A stretch of DNA of 64,000 bases. It comes from DASPKX01 sp035627835 (lineage in GTDB: Bacteria; Verrucomicrobiota; Verrucomicrobiia; Limisphaerales; SXQI01). The translations under genes were made by a program, and so were the position numbers. Below are positions 33,949 through 42,193 of the stretch, in pieces; position 1 is the first letter of the stretch, and every line of letters starts with the position of its first letter. The notes under the pieces were generated by a model that searched no databases, was not told the origin of the DNA, and saw only the letters and a list, made by a program, of their open reading frames with translations. The stretch spans positions 15,340 through 79,339 of the forward strand of contig DASPKX010000181.1 in NCBI GenBank assembly GCA_035627835.1. Direction: 5' to 3'.

Positions 33949-34467
33949 TTATAACGCAGGTTTTGGCTCCCACCAGAAGTCATCAAGCGTGAGTGGGCGG
34001 AATACCAAGGGATGTGTTTCCCGTCGCAGGGAGGAGAAAACTGCCGATAGCTGCTTTTCGGTCTCTGGGTTTGCTCTAATGGTTATCGAGTCCACTTTCC
34101 CGAACTGGCTGTCCACCTCCATTAACCACCTTTCTCCAATGGACTCGAAGATAAACGTTTGGCGTTTGGAACGGAGTACGTCCGGTAGGGCGCGGCTGAG
34201 CATGTGCTTCATTTCCACCACGCGCGGAGAGGTGCCCGACTGGCTGTACGCGGTGATAACGGTTTTGTTTGTAAAGCCGAGTTGTTCCAATGCTTGGAAT
34301 AGTTCACCGAATTGAACGCTGCTCGCGCGGTGCCTAGCGTAAACGATTACACCTACCAGAAAAACAGCAGCGACTAATGCCAAGGCCATCCAGATGCGCC
34401 GGCCAGTGCTCCTTCCTCTCAGGAGTAAATGCCTGCACGCTCGACCCATAGTTGACGCAAGTTCCAT
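33949..34467 (-). CDS. Small membrane-anchored protein of unknown function, paired with the next gene
   Basis: I use ATG 34467 (172 residues); ATG 34449 is also possible, and the frame is open further up to a TTG at 34554. A basic N-terminus ('GRACRHLLLRGRSTGRRIW') precedes one membrane span ('MALALVAAVFLVGVIVYA'). The outer domain follows ('VQFGELFQALEQLGFTNKTV', 'QTFIFESIGERWLMEVDSQF', ending 'DDFWWEPKPAL'). No family is recognised. It is closely spaced with 33400-33945. No strong ribosome site supports either start, so the exact N-terminus is uncertain. Confidence 0.5.
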   Translation of the reverse strand: MELASTMGRACRHLLLRGRSTGRRIWMALALVAAVFLVGVIVYARHRASSVQFGELFQALEQLGFTNKTVITAYSQSGTSPRVVEMKHMLSRALPDVLRSKRQTFIFESIGERWLMEVDSQFGKVDSITIRANPETEKQLSAVFSSLRRETHPLVFRPLTLDDFWWEPKPAL

Positions 34468-34592
34468 CTGGGGCTGCACCAAAATCGATCCGTTTACGCC
34501 AAGGCGTAGGCAGGTGCAGAGCGTGATAATAATGAGAGCTGTAAGCCGAAGCAATGTTGTTGAGGTCGTTCCAAGAAGGAGGCCAGATAACC

Positions 34593-35804
34593 ATGATGAG
34601 CACGAAGAAGGAATGGAAGAGGAGTGTTCGGAGGCAGCATGAGGACGCGACGCGATGGGCCGATGTGCTGTTTAGTCTTCACGGGGCGGGGCTGATGTGG
34701 AGACTGGAGCGCGTGAGAAATTGGTTCATCAATTTGGTCGCTGGGATGGCGGCGGTGGCGGGGGTTAGTGCGGCGGAATTTCCCCAGAGCGCGTTCAAAG
34801 AGCCGGTCGGGTTGGAAGTGCCTGCGGCGGAGTACCCAAGTGTTTTGGGTGGGGTGACGGAGGCGCGGGAGTGGCCTGCGCGGAGGGAGGAGATTTTCCA
34901 GGCGTGGAGGAAGGAATTGGGGCCATGGCCAACATTGTTGAAAGCGCCGGAGGTGCGGGTGGCCAGCCAGATCGCTAAACGGGGTTACACCGAACGGAAG
35001 GTGGAGGTGCAGGTTGCGAAGGAGCAGTTTACGCCCGGGTATCTGCTGACGCCCGAGGGGACTGGAAAGTTTCCGGCGGTGTTGGTGGTGTTTTACGACC
35101 CAGAGACGAGCGCGGGTCTGAGCACGAATAAGTTGCGGGATTTTGGGCTGCAGCTCGCGAAGCGGGGGTTTGTGACATTGTCGATTGGGTCGCCGGGCGG
35201 GGATGCACGGAAACCTCAGTTGGGCGACGCGGTGACGCAGCCACTGTCCTATTTGGCGTATGCGGCGGCGAACGCGCAGACAGCGTTGGCGCGGAGGCCG
35301 GAGGTCGATCCGAAGCGGATTGGAATTGTGGGGCATTCCTACGGGGGGAAGTGGGCTTTGTTCGCGGCGGCTCTAGATGATCGGTTTGCGGCGGCGGCGT
35401 TTAGTGATCCGGGCATTGTGTTCGATGAAACTCGGCCAAACGTGAATTACTGGGAGCCGTGGTATTTGGGTTTTGAGCCAGGAAAGACGCGGAAGCAGGG
35501 AGTCATCACAGCAACGGACGGTCGAACGGGGGCTTACAAGCGGCTGGTGGAGAGCGGGCGGGATCTGCATGAGCTGATGGCGTTAATCGCGCCAAGGCCA
35601 TTCCTGGTGTCGGGCGGAAGCGAGGATCCGCCGGAACGGTGGCATGCATTGCGGCGGGTGAACGAGGTTTATCATCTGCTCGGGGCAACGAACAAAGTGG
35701 CCATGACGAATCGGCCGGGTCACGACCCGACGACAGAGTCGAATGAGCAGATCTACGCGTTCTTCGAGAAGTTCCTGAAAGAGGGGGCGGCACTGCAGCC
35801 CTGA
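34593..35804 (+). CDS. Secreted alpha/beta hydrolase (dienelactone hydrolase/esterase type)
   Basis: ATG 34593 is preceded by AAGGAGG ten bases upstream (403 residues). ATG 34695 would give a cleaner signal peptide (MWRLERVRNWFINLVAGMAA). The mature part starts near 'AAEFPQSAFKEPVGLEVPAA'. Catalytic features are 'VVFYDPETSAGL' (oxyanion side), the nucleophile Ser in 'IGIVGHSYGGKWALF', the acid in 'VSGGSEDPPERW' and the His in 'TNRPGHDPTTES'. It is probably an exported ester hydrolase acting on carbohydrate or aromatic esters. It begins a run of plus-strand sugar-related genes; the next starts 92 bp later. Confidence 0.8.
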   Translation: MMSTKKEWKRSVRRQHEDATRWADVLFSLHGAGLMWRLERVRNWFINLVAGMAAVAGVSAAEFPQSAFKEPVGLEVPAAEYPSVLGGVTEAREWPARREEIFQAWRKELGPWPTLLKAPEVRVASQIAKRGYTERKVEVQVAKEQFTPGYLLTPEGTGKFPAVLVVFYDPETSAGLSTNKLRDFGLQLAKRGFVTLSIGSPGGDARKPQLGDAVTQPLSYLAYAAANAQTALARRPEVDPKRIGIVGHSYGGKWALFAAALDDRFAAAAFSDPGIVFDETRPNVNYWEPWYLGFEPGKTRKQGVITATDGRTGAYKRLVESGRDLHELMALIAPRPFLVSGGSEDPPERWHALRRVNEVYHLLGATNKVAMTNRPGHDPTTESNEQIYAFFEKFLKEGAALQP

Positions 35805-35896
35805 GTAGATTCCCCAGCACGAGTCAGGGGGTGGGCGGATTGACCGTTCCCCTGCCCCTCTGGCAGGCTCGCCCAGCACTGGAGCGCTATCAAACT

Positions 35897-36745
35897 GTGA
35901 ATATCCGAAAAGCAGTCATCACCGCGGCCGCACCTTCCCAGCGAACTCTCCCGTTGCAGACGCTTGTGGACCGGGACGGCACGCAGAAATCGGCGTTGCG
36001 CATCATCCTGGAGGAGAGCCTGAGCGCGGGAGTCGAGGAGATCGGGATCATTATTCATCCAGGAGACGAGCGGGCGTACCGCGAGGCGATTGGAGGGATC
36101 AATGCGGCGCTGCATTTCGTGGAGCAACCGGAGCCGCGCGGCTACGGGCATGCCTTGCTTTGCGCTCGGGAGTTTGTGGGGGGTGATCCGTTCCTGCACC
36201 TCGTAAGCGATCATCTTTACCTGAGCGGCACGAAGGGGAAAACGTCCGCGCAGCAACTGGCGGATATCGCAGCGGCGGAGGAGTGCGCGGTGTCGGCAGT
36301 GCAAGCGACGCGGGAAACGATGCTTCCGTATTACGGGGCGGTGGGCGGCAAGCGATTGCACGAGAATAATCGATTGTACGTGATCGACAATGTGCTGGAG
36401 AAGCCGACGCCCACAGAAGCTGAGCAGAGCTTGATTGTGCCGGGGCTGCGGGCGGCTCATTACTTGTGTTATTTCGGGATGCATGTGCTGACGCCAACGG
36501 TCATGCACATCCTGGCGGACCAAGCCGCCAAGGCGCATGGGCAGATTCATTTGTCGCGAGCGCTGGCGGAGCTGGCGCGGCGGGAGCGTTACCTGGCATT
36601 CGAGATCCCGGGCCGTAGGCACAACATGGGCGTGAAGTTCGGCTTGTTGACTTCGCAACTGGCTTTGGGCCTGGCGGGTGAGGATCGAGAAGAGGTTTTG
36701 GCCACGTTGGTAGACCTGCTGGCGTCGCGCGGGTCAGGAGAATGA
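35897..36745 (+). CDS. GalU-like nucleotidyltransferase with degenerate active-site signature
   Basis: I start at GTG 35897 (282 residues, VNIRKAVITAAAPSQRTLPL). The fold follows bacterial UTP-glucose-1-phosphate uridylyltransferase: 'KAVITAAA', 'ALRIILEESLSAGVEEIGII', 'EQPEPRGYGHALLCAREFVG', 'LVSDHLYL', 'VLEKPTPTEAEQSLIVPG' and 'GVKFGLLTSQLALGLAG'. However, the normal GLGTR nucleotide loop reads APSQR, and the following Pro-Lys-Glu segment with the catalytic Lys is shortened and lost. It may be inactive or regulatory. Its stop overlaps the ATG of the large kinase/UDPGP gene (ATGA), so the two proteins are probably made in equal amounts and may form a complex. Confidence 0.75.
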   Translation: MNIRKAVITAAAPSQRTLPLQTLVDRDGTQKSALRIILEESLSAGVEEIGIIIHPGDERAYREAIGGINAALHFVEQPEPRGYGHALLCAREFVGGDPFLHLVSDHLYLSGTKGKTSAQQLADIAAAEECAVSAVQATRETMLPYYGAVGGKRLHENNRLYVIDNVLEKPTPTEAEQSLIVPGLRAAHYLCYFGMHVLTPTVMHILADQAAKAHGQIHLSRALAELARRERYLAFEIPGRRHNMGVKFGLLTSQLALGLAGEDREEVLATLVDLLASRGSGE

Positions 36746-39700
36746 GCATGGCTGGGACGCTGGTTCAACTGATCACATCCGGCGATCAGGATGTGCGGAA
36801 TCGTTCACTGGACCGTTTCTGCGGGAGCGCCTCAGCCGATGACCTGCTAGCCGAGTGCGAGGCCCTCGAAACATTTCGGCAAGCAAGTGACAATCTTTAC
36901 GAAAGGGTGCGCGCTCTTTTCTTCCTTTACGCTATCCATCGTTATCATCTCCCGACGAAAGCAGGCGTGGCTGCGGCGGGGCATATTCCGTTTGAGGGAT
37001 ATGAGCAATTGCTGAAGCGGCGTTTTTCGGAAGCTTTGGGCGTCTTCCTTAAGGCGCAGAAGGAGCAAGGGCCGAGCCTGAGTGTGTCGAGCGCGTTGGC
37101 GTCGGCTTATCACGGCTTGGGATTCCAGACGCTTGCTGACCAGGTGCGAAAGAGCGTGCGTTCCGTGCGGGGCAATCAATGGATGTTCCGCATTGGGCAT
37201 CCGATGGATCAGCCGCTGCGGATTCGGCCTGAGTTAAAGCAGCGCGCCAGCGAGCAAGCGCTATATCCAATTTTGCGCGAGTGCACGCCCGTGCGAATGG
37301 ATCTGTCCCACAGCGCGTGGAGCGACATTTTCTTTTTGGGGATGGATTTCCCCGAAGGCGCGCAGGTGCTGAATGTCTCCATTGATCTGGCGGTGCGCGG
37401 AAGGGATGGGAAGCCGCGTCCGCCCGTGGAAGCCTACTTGCGGGTGATCGATGAGCCGGTGCTGCGCTTGACCAGCATCGATCTGGGCGCGACGGCGGAC
37501 ATCATCGATCTGCCGGAGGTCTTTGATTTCGCGAAGGATTACCTGGGGTTGTTGAAGGCGGCGGTGATTGCGTCGGGCATTGTGCCGCCAGGGCTGGAGG
37601 GGTCGGGGCAGAATCTCAGCGATTTGCTGGAGCAATTAGTGGGGCCGGGGCTTGGCCTGGAGGTCGTCAGCAACGTGAACAATATCCCCAAGGGGTCACG
37701 GCTGGCTGTTTCGACGAACTTGCTCGCATCACTCATTTCCGCCTGCATGCGCGCGACCGGGCAAGCCAAGTCATTGATTGGACCGCTGGAGGAAAGTGAG
37801 CGGCGGCTGGTGGCGGCGCGGGCGATTTTAGGAGAATGGATCGGCGGGTCGGGCGGTGGCTGGCAGGATTCGGGCGGAGTTTGGCCGGGCATCAAGCTGA
37901 TCCGCGGGATGCTGGCGGAAGATGGTGATGTGGAATTTGGCACGAGCCGCGGGAGGCTTTTGCCGAGCCATCAGATTTTCGGGGAAGAGGAAGCGCCGCA
38001 AGCGGCGCGCACGCGCTTAGAGGAAAGTTTGGTGCTCGTCCATGGCGGGATGGCGCAGAATGTGGGGCCGATTCTCGAAATGGTGACCGAGAAATACCTC
38101 CTGCGTTCGGAGAAGGAATGGGAGGGGCGGCAGGCGGCGATTTCTGGTTTGAAGGAGATTATTGCGGCGCTCGGGAGCGGCGATGCGAAGAAGATTGGGG
38201 AGCTGACAACAGGCAACTTCTTCGGGCCAATTCAAACGATCATTCCCTGGGCGAGCACGTTTTACACAGAGACGCTGATTGAGAAAGCGCGGGCCGAATT
38301 TAAGGAGGCGTTCTGGGGCTTTTGGATGCTCGGCGGAATGTCTGGCGGCGGGATGGGGTTCATCTTTGATCCGAAGGTGAAACAGCGCGCGCAGGACCGA
38401 ATGCAGGAAATCATGCTGCAGACGAAGCGCGACCTGGAACATGCGCTGCCGTTTGCGATGGACCCGGTGGTGTATGACTTCGCCATCAACCAGGCGGGCA
38501 CGAGCGCTTCGCTGCTCGAGGGTGATGATGCGTTGATGCCGCCCACTTACTACTCGCTGATTGTGCCAGCCTTGCTGCGGATGGACATTCGCGCGCTGAC
38601 GCCAGTGCGGCGGCTGGAACTGGATCGCTTCGGGCAAGCGTGCCGCGTAAATCCTGAGTTGGGCGGAACGGTGCAGTCGCTGTTCGATCGCCTTTTCCCG
38701 CAGTTGCAGAAGAGCAAGCGCGGGTCGCAATCATTGCATTCACTGCTGGAGGAAAACGGCTTCGACCGGACGCAGCATGAGCAAGTGCGCGCGGATTTGC
38801 GCCAGGGCAGAATTGGGCTGGCTCAGAATCGATTGCCGCCAAGCACGACAATCACAGATGTGGAGCCGGGAGATGTGCTCGATGCTTCCAATGGTATACC
38901 GGACAATGCACGGCAGCTCGGGCTGGAGTCGTTGAAGCGCGGGGAAGTGGCGGTGGTTACATTAGCTGCGGGTGTTGGCAGCCGGTGGACGCAAGGGGCG
39001 GGCGTGGTGAAAGCATTGCATCCTTTCTGCAAACTGAAGGGACGGCATCGCACGTTCATCGAGGTGCATTTGGCGAAGAGCCGGAGGATCTCGCGACTCG
39101 CGGGTACTGCAATTCCTCATATTGTCACGACGAGCTATCTGACGCATGAGCCGATCGCGGAATATCTTTCGCGGCAGAACAACTACGGGTACGACGGACC
39201 GGTGATCTTGTCGGCCGGGCGCTCAATTGGATTGCGGATGGTCCCGATGGTGCGGGATCTGCGATTCGCGTGGGAAGTGATGCCGCAGCAGACGCTGGAC
39301 GAGCAGGCGCAGAAGGTGCGGAAGAGCGTGCGCGCCGCATTGATGGAATGGGCGCGCAAAACGGGCGAAGGCAGTGATTACACCGAGAATGTGCCGCTGC
39401 AGTGCTTGCATCCGGTGGGGCATTGGTATGAACCGCCCAACCTGCTGCGAAACGGAACGCTGCTTCGCTTGCTGAAGGAACGGCCGCAACTTAAGCATCT
39501 GCTCCTGCACAACATCGACACTCTGGGGGCGGATGTGGATCCGTCGTTGCTGGGATTGCACATCGAGTCCGGCGCCGGACTGACATTTGAGGTGATCACT
39601 CGCAAGATTGAAGACCGAGGCGGAGGTTTGGCGCGAGTGAATGGGCAGGTGCGCTTAGTCGAAGGGTTGGCGATGCCGCACGAGGAGAGTGAGTTCGCGC

Positions 39701-40068
39701 TGTCGTATTACAACACGCTAACGACCTGGATTAACATCGATGCGATGCTGAAGACGTTTCAGCTCACGCGGGAAGACCTCGCCGATGAGGGGAAAGTTAC
39801 GGCCGCGGTGCGGGAGCTGAGTTACCGCATGCCGACTTACGTGACGCTTAAAGATGTGAAGCGGCGCTGGGGTCACGGGCAGGAGGACATTTTTCCGGTC
39901 ATGCAGTTTGAGAAACTCTGGGGCGACATGACGGCTCTGCCGGAAGTGGATTCCAGGTTTGTGGTTGTGCCTCGTCCACGCGGGCAGCAGCTCAAGGATC
40001 AGGCCCAGCTTGATGGTTGGCTTCGCGACGGGTCGGCTGCCTACATCGAATCGATTTCAGCGCTGTAA
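36742..40068 (+). CDS. Fused GHMP (fucokinase-type) sugar kinase and UDPGP-type sugar-1-phosphate uridylyltransferase
   Basis: The product has 1108 residues. Residues 1-170 are helical with no assignment. Residues about 180-560 carry GHMP-kinase features seen in L-fucokinase: 'VRMDLSHSAWSD' (184-195), 'VLNVSIDLAVRG', 'RLTSIDLG', 'IPKGSRLAVSTN' (P at 316), 'GGGWQDSGGVWPGIK' (from 371) and 'GGMSGGGMGF' (531-540). Residues about 735-1060 are a UDPGP-family transferase: 'LAAGVGSRW' (741-749), 'VVKALHPF', 'LHNIDTLGADVD', 'FALSYYNTLTTWINIDAML'. Making a UDP-sugar from a free sugar through its 1-phosphate is the natural inference. Several kinase motifs deviate (HSAWSD for GGWSD, SRLAVST for SGLGTSS), so kinase activity is uncertain. 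It overlaps the GalU-like gene by 4 bp; sugar transport genes follow. Confidence 0.78.
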   Translation: MSMAGTLVQLITSGDQDVRNRSLDRFCGSASADDLLAECEALETFRQASDNLYERVRALFFLYAIHRYHLPTKAGVAAAGHIPFEGYEQLLKRRFSEALGVFLKAQKEQGPSLSVSSALASAYHGLGFQTLADQVRKSVRSVRGNQWMFRIGHPMDQPLRIRPELKQRASEQALYPILRECTPVRMDLSHSAWSDIFFLGMDFPEGAQVLNVSIDLAVRGRDGKPRPPVEAYLRVIDEPVLRLTSIDLGATADIIDLPEVFDFAKDYLGLLKAAVIASGIVPPGLEGSGQNLSDLLEQLVGPGLGLEVVSNVNNIPKGSRLAVSTNLLASLISACMRATGQAKSLIGPLEESERRLVAARAILGEWIGGSGGGWQDSGGVWPGIKLIRGMLAEDGDVEFGTSRGRLLPSHQIFGEEEAPQAARTRLEESLVLVHGGMAQNVGPILEMVTEKYLLRSEKEWEGRQAAISGLKEIIAALGSGDAKKIGELTTGNFFGPIQTIIPWASTFYTETLIEKARAEFKEAFWGFWMLGGMSGGGMGFIFDPKVKQRAQDRMQEIMLQTKRDLEHALPFAMDPVVYDFAINQAGTSASLLEGDDALMPPTYYSLIVPALLRMDIRALTPVRRLELDRFGQACRVNPELGGTVQSLFDRLFPQLQKSKRGSQSLHSLLEENGFDRTQHEQVRADLRQGRIGLAQNRLPPSTTITDVEPGDVLDASNGIPDNARQLGLESLKRGEVAVVTLAAGVGSRWTQGAGVVKALHPFCKLKGRHRTFIEVHLAKSRRISRLAGTAIPHIVTTSYLTHEPIAEYLSRQNNYGYDGPVILSAGRSIGLRMVPMVRDLRFAWEVMPQQTLDEQAQKVRKSVRAALMEWARKTGEGSDYTENVPLQCLHPVGHWYEPPNLLRNGTLLRLLKERPQLKHLLLHNIDTLGADVDPSLLGLHIESGAGLTFEVITRKIEDRGGGLARVNGQVRLVEGLAMPHEESEFALSYYNTLTTWINIDAMLKTFQLTREDLADEGKVTAAVRELSYRMPTYVTLKDVKRRWGHGQEDIFPVMQFEKLWGDMTALPEVDSRFVVVPRPRGQQLKDQAQLDGWLRDGSAAYIESISAL

Positions 40069-40090
40069 GCGGACCGCTGCTGCAAAAGCA

Positions 40091-40119
40091 TTGAAACGGG
40101 GGCGCAGGTTGCCTAACGT
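40091..40119 (+). promoter_or_regulatory. Putative promoter giving a leaderless transcript of the binding-protein gene
   Basis: TTGAAA (40091-40096), 17 bp, TAACGT (40114-40119), then six bases to ATG 40126. The start of transcription would coincide with the start codon. There is no Shine-Dalgarno sequence. Confidence 0.45.
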
Positions 40120-40125
40120 TCAGGC

Positions 40126-41121
40126 ATGAAATCCCTGCGCCATTTTTTGGCAACGCTTGCGCTCTTTTGCATGGGCGTAACTTGCGTCACCGGAGCCACA
40201 GCAGATAAGACGCTGACCATCGCTGTCATTCCCAAAGGGACCACCCATGAGTTTTGGAAATCGATACATGCTGGCGCAGTGAAGGCGGAGCGTGAGTTGA
40301 ACGCGAAGGGGACGAAGGTCAAGGTGATCTGGCAGGGCCCGCTCCGCGAGGATGACCGGGATCAACAGATCCAGGTGGTGGAGAATTTTATGGCCCGACG
40401 CGCGAGCGGGATCGTGTTGGCGCCGTTGGATTCGCAGGCCCTGGTGCGTCCGGTGAACAGCGCGGCCCAGGCAAAGGTGCCGGTGGTGATCATTGACTCC
40501 GGATTGAAGACGGACAAATACGTCAGCTTTGTTTCGACGGATAACTTCAAAGGGGGGCAATTGGCTGGCGAGCATTTGGCAAAGCTGCTCGGCGGAAAAG
40601 GGAATGTGATTTTGCTGCGCTACGCGGTGGGCTCCGCGAGCACGGAGGAACGCGAGGCTGGTTTCCTGGATGCGCTCAAGAAGCATAAAGACATCAAGAT
40701 CATTTCGTCCGACCAACACGCCGGTGTAACGCGTGAGACGGCTTACCAGGTCGCTCAGAACCTGCTGAACCGTTACGGGCGCGAAGTCAACGGGGTGTTC
40801 GCTCCCAATGAAACTTCCACGATCGCCATGACGAAGGCCTTGCGCGACATCGGCAAAGGCGAAGGGCTGGTGAAGATGGTTGGGTTCGACGCGGGCTCGC
40901 AATCTGTGCAGGACATGAAGGATGGAGATGTGCAGGGGCTAGTGGTGCAGAACCCAATGAAGATGGGTTACCTGGGCGTGATGACGATGGCGCAGCATCT
41001 CAGCGGGCAGAAGGTGGAGAAGCGGATCGACACAGGCGTGACGATGGTTAGCCCGGAGAACATGAACAGCCCTGAAGTGAAGGAGCTGCTGCAACCGCCC
41101 TTGAAGGAGTATTTGGATTAA
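40126..41121 (+). CDS. Sugar ABC transporter substrate-binding protein (RbsB family)
   Basis: The 331-residue protein has a signal peptide (MKSLRHFLATLALFCMGVTC) and a periplasmic-binding-protein type I fold: 'LTIAVIPKGTTHEFWKSIHA', 'GIVLAPLDSQALVRPVNSAA', 'VPVVIIDSGLKTDKYVSFVS', 'GVFAPNETSTIAMTKALRDI', 'VGFDAGSQSVQDMKDG' and 'VVQNPMKMGYLGV'. This is the ribose/galactose/xylose-type binding protein. It would deliver a sugar to the permease encoded 5 bp downstream. It follows the kinase/UDPGP gene by 57 bp, so uptake and activation of the same sugar is an attractive inference. Confidence 0.9.
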   Translation: MKSLRHFLATLALFCMGVTCVTGATADKTLTIAVIPKGTTHEFWKSIHAGAVKAERELNAKGTKVKVIWQGPLREDDRDQQIQVVENFMARRASGIVLAPLDSQALVRPVNSAAQAKVPVVIIDSGLKTDKYVSFVSTDNFKGGQLAGEHLAKLLGGKGNVILLRYAVGSASTEEREAGFLDALKKHKDIKIISSDQHAGVTRETAYQVAQNLLNRYGREVNGVFAPNETSTIAMTKALRDIGKGEGLVKMVGFDAGSQSVQDMKDGDVQGLVVQNPMKMGYLGVMTMAQHLSGQKVEKRIDTGVTMVSPENMNSPEVKELLQPPLKEYLD

Positions 41122-41126
41122 GCTGG

Positions 41127-42149
41127 ATGGATGCGCAGGCTTTATCGTCCACAGCCGCGCCGCGCATGAGCGGGGCTGGGGCAAATCGGCAGAAGATTTC
41201 GGCGATCTTAAACGCAGTTGGCCCGTTCTTTGGCTTGCTGCTGGTGATTGGCTTATTCTCCGCTGACAGCGAGGTGCGGCAGTATTTCCTAACGGGGCCC
41301 AACTTCAAAATCATTCTGACGCAAACGGTCATCGTGGCCATTGGCGCGCTCGGAATGACCATGATCATCGTCAGCGGCGGCATTGACTTGAGCGTCGGAT
41401 CCACAGTGGCGCTTTGCAGTGTTGTCGGAGCGACAGCGTTGGTGAAGGAGTATTCGGCAGGGGCCGCGATAGCCGCGACGATCCTGACCGGAGGGTTGAT
41501 CGGGCTAATTAACGGATCGGTAATTGCGGGGTTCCGCATGATGCCCTTTATTGTGACGCTCGGGATGATGGGGATCGCGCGGGGCTCGGCGAAGTGGATG
41601 TCCGGGAGCCAAACGGTGAATCCGCCAGAGACGCCGGTGAACAGCATCATGGCGCTTGTGAACCCCGATCAATTGTTTCCCCTGCCGCATGGTGTTTGGG
41701 TCGCCATTGCGTTGGCCATAGCTCTGTCTGTGGTGATGAAGAGAACAGTTTTTGGGCAACACCTCTTCGCGATTGGCTCGAATGAAGCGACCGCGCGCTT
41801 GTGCGGCATTCCAGTGCAATTCCGGAAGATGGTGATTTACGGACTGGCTGGGTTGTTTTTTGGTTTGGCGGGATTGATGCAGTTGTCGCGCTTGACCCAA
41901 GGAGATCCGACTGTGGCGATCGGATTGGAGTTGGACATTATCGCGGCGGTGGTAATCGGCGGGGCGAGCTTGAATGGGGGCACCGGAAGCATCCTGGGAT
42001 CGATGATTGGGGCGCTGATTATGGCGGTGCTGCGCAACGGGTCGAACCAGATGGGTTGGCCGACCTACATGCAGGAGATCATCATCGGCGTCGTGATCAT
42101 CCTCGCGGTCGGGTTGGACAAGCTCCGGCAGTGGCGGCAATCGCGGTAA
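41127..42149 (+). CDS. Sugar ABC transporter permease (RbsC family)
   Basis: The 340-residue permease has about nine to ten membrane segments and family landmarks 'MIIVSGGIDLSVGSTVALCS', 'GLINGSVIAGFRMMPFIVTL', 'FAIGSNEATARLCGIPV' (the coupling-helix region contacting the ATPase) and 'AVVIGGASLNGGTGSILGSM'. It begins 5 bp after the binding-protein gene. No RbsA-type ATPase gene is present on either side in this window, so the transporter must borrow an ATPase encoded elsewhere. A 44-bp gap with its own promoter-like element separates it from the next gene. Confidence 0.9.
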   Translation: MDAQALSSTAAPRMSGAGANRQKISAILNAVGPFFGLLLVIGLFSADSEVRQYFLTGPNFKIILTQTVIVAIGALGMTMIIVSGGIDLSVGSTVALCSVVGATALVKEYSAGAAIAATILTGGLIGLINGSVIAGFRMMPFIVTLGMMGIARGSAKWMSGSQTVNPPETPVNSIMALVNPDQLFPLPHGVWVAIALAIALSVVMKRTVFGQHLFAIGSNEATARLCGIPVQFRKMVIYGLAGLFFGLAGLMQLSRLTQGDPTVAIGLELDIIAAVVIGGASLNGGTGSILGSMIGALIMAVLRNGSNQMGWPTYMQEIIIGVVIILAVGLDKLRQWRQSR

Positions 42150-42158
42150 GTTCCGGAA

Positions 42159-42187
42159 TTGTCAGACTCGACCTGAGCGCCTAACCT
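42159..42187 (+). promoter_or_regulatory. Putative promoter giving a leaderless transcript of the acyltransferase gene
   Basis: TTGTCA (42159-42164), 17 bp, TAACCT (42182-42187), then six bases to GTG 42194. This is the same geometry and the same CCTAAC core as the site at 40091-40119. Confidence 0.45.
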
Positions 42188-42193
42188 GCGGCT

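Noticed and set aside
34494..35336. 280-codon minus-strand frame opposite the alpha/beta hydrolase
   Set aside because: Arg/Pro/Leu-rich translation typical of an antisense shadow in GC-rich DNA.
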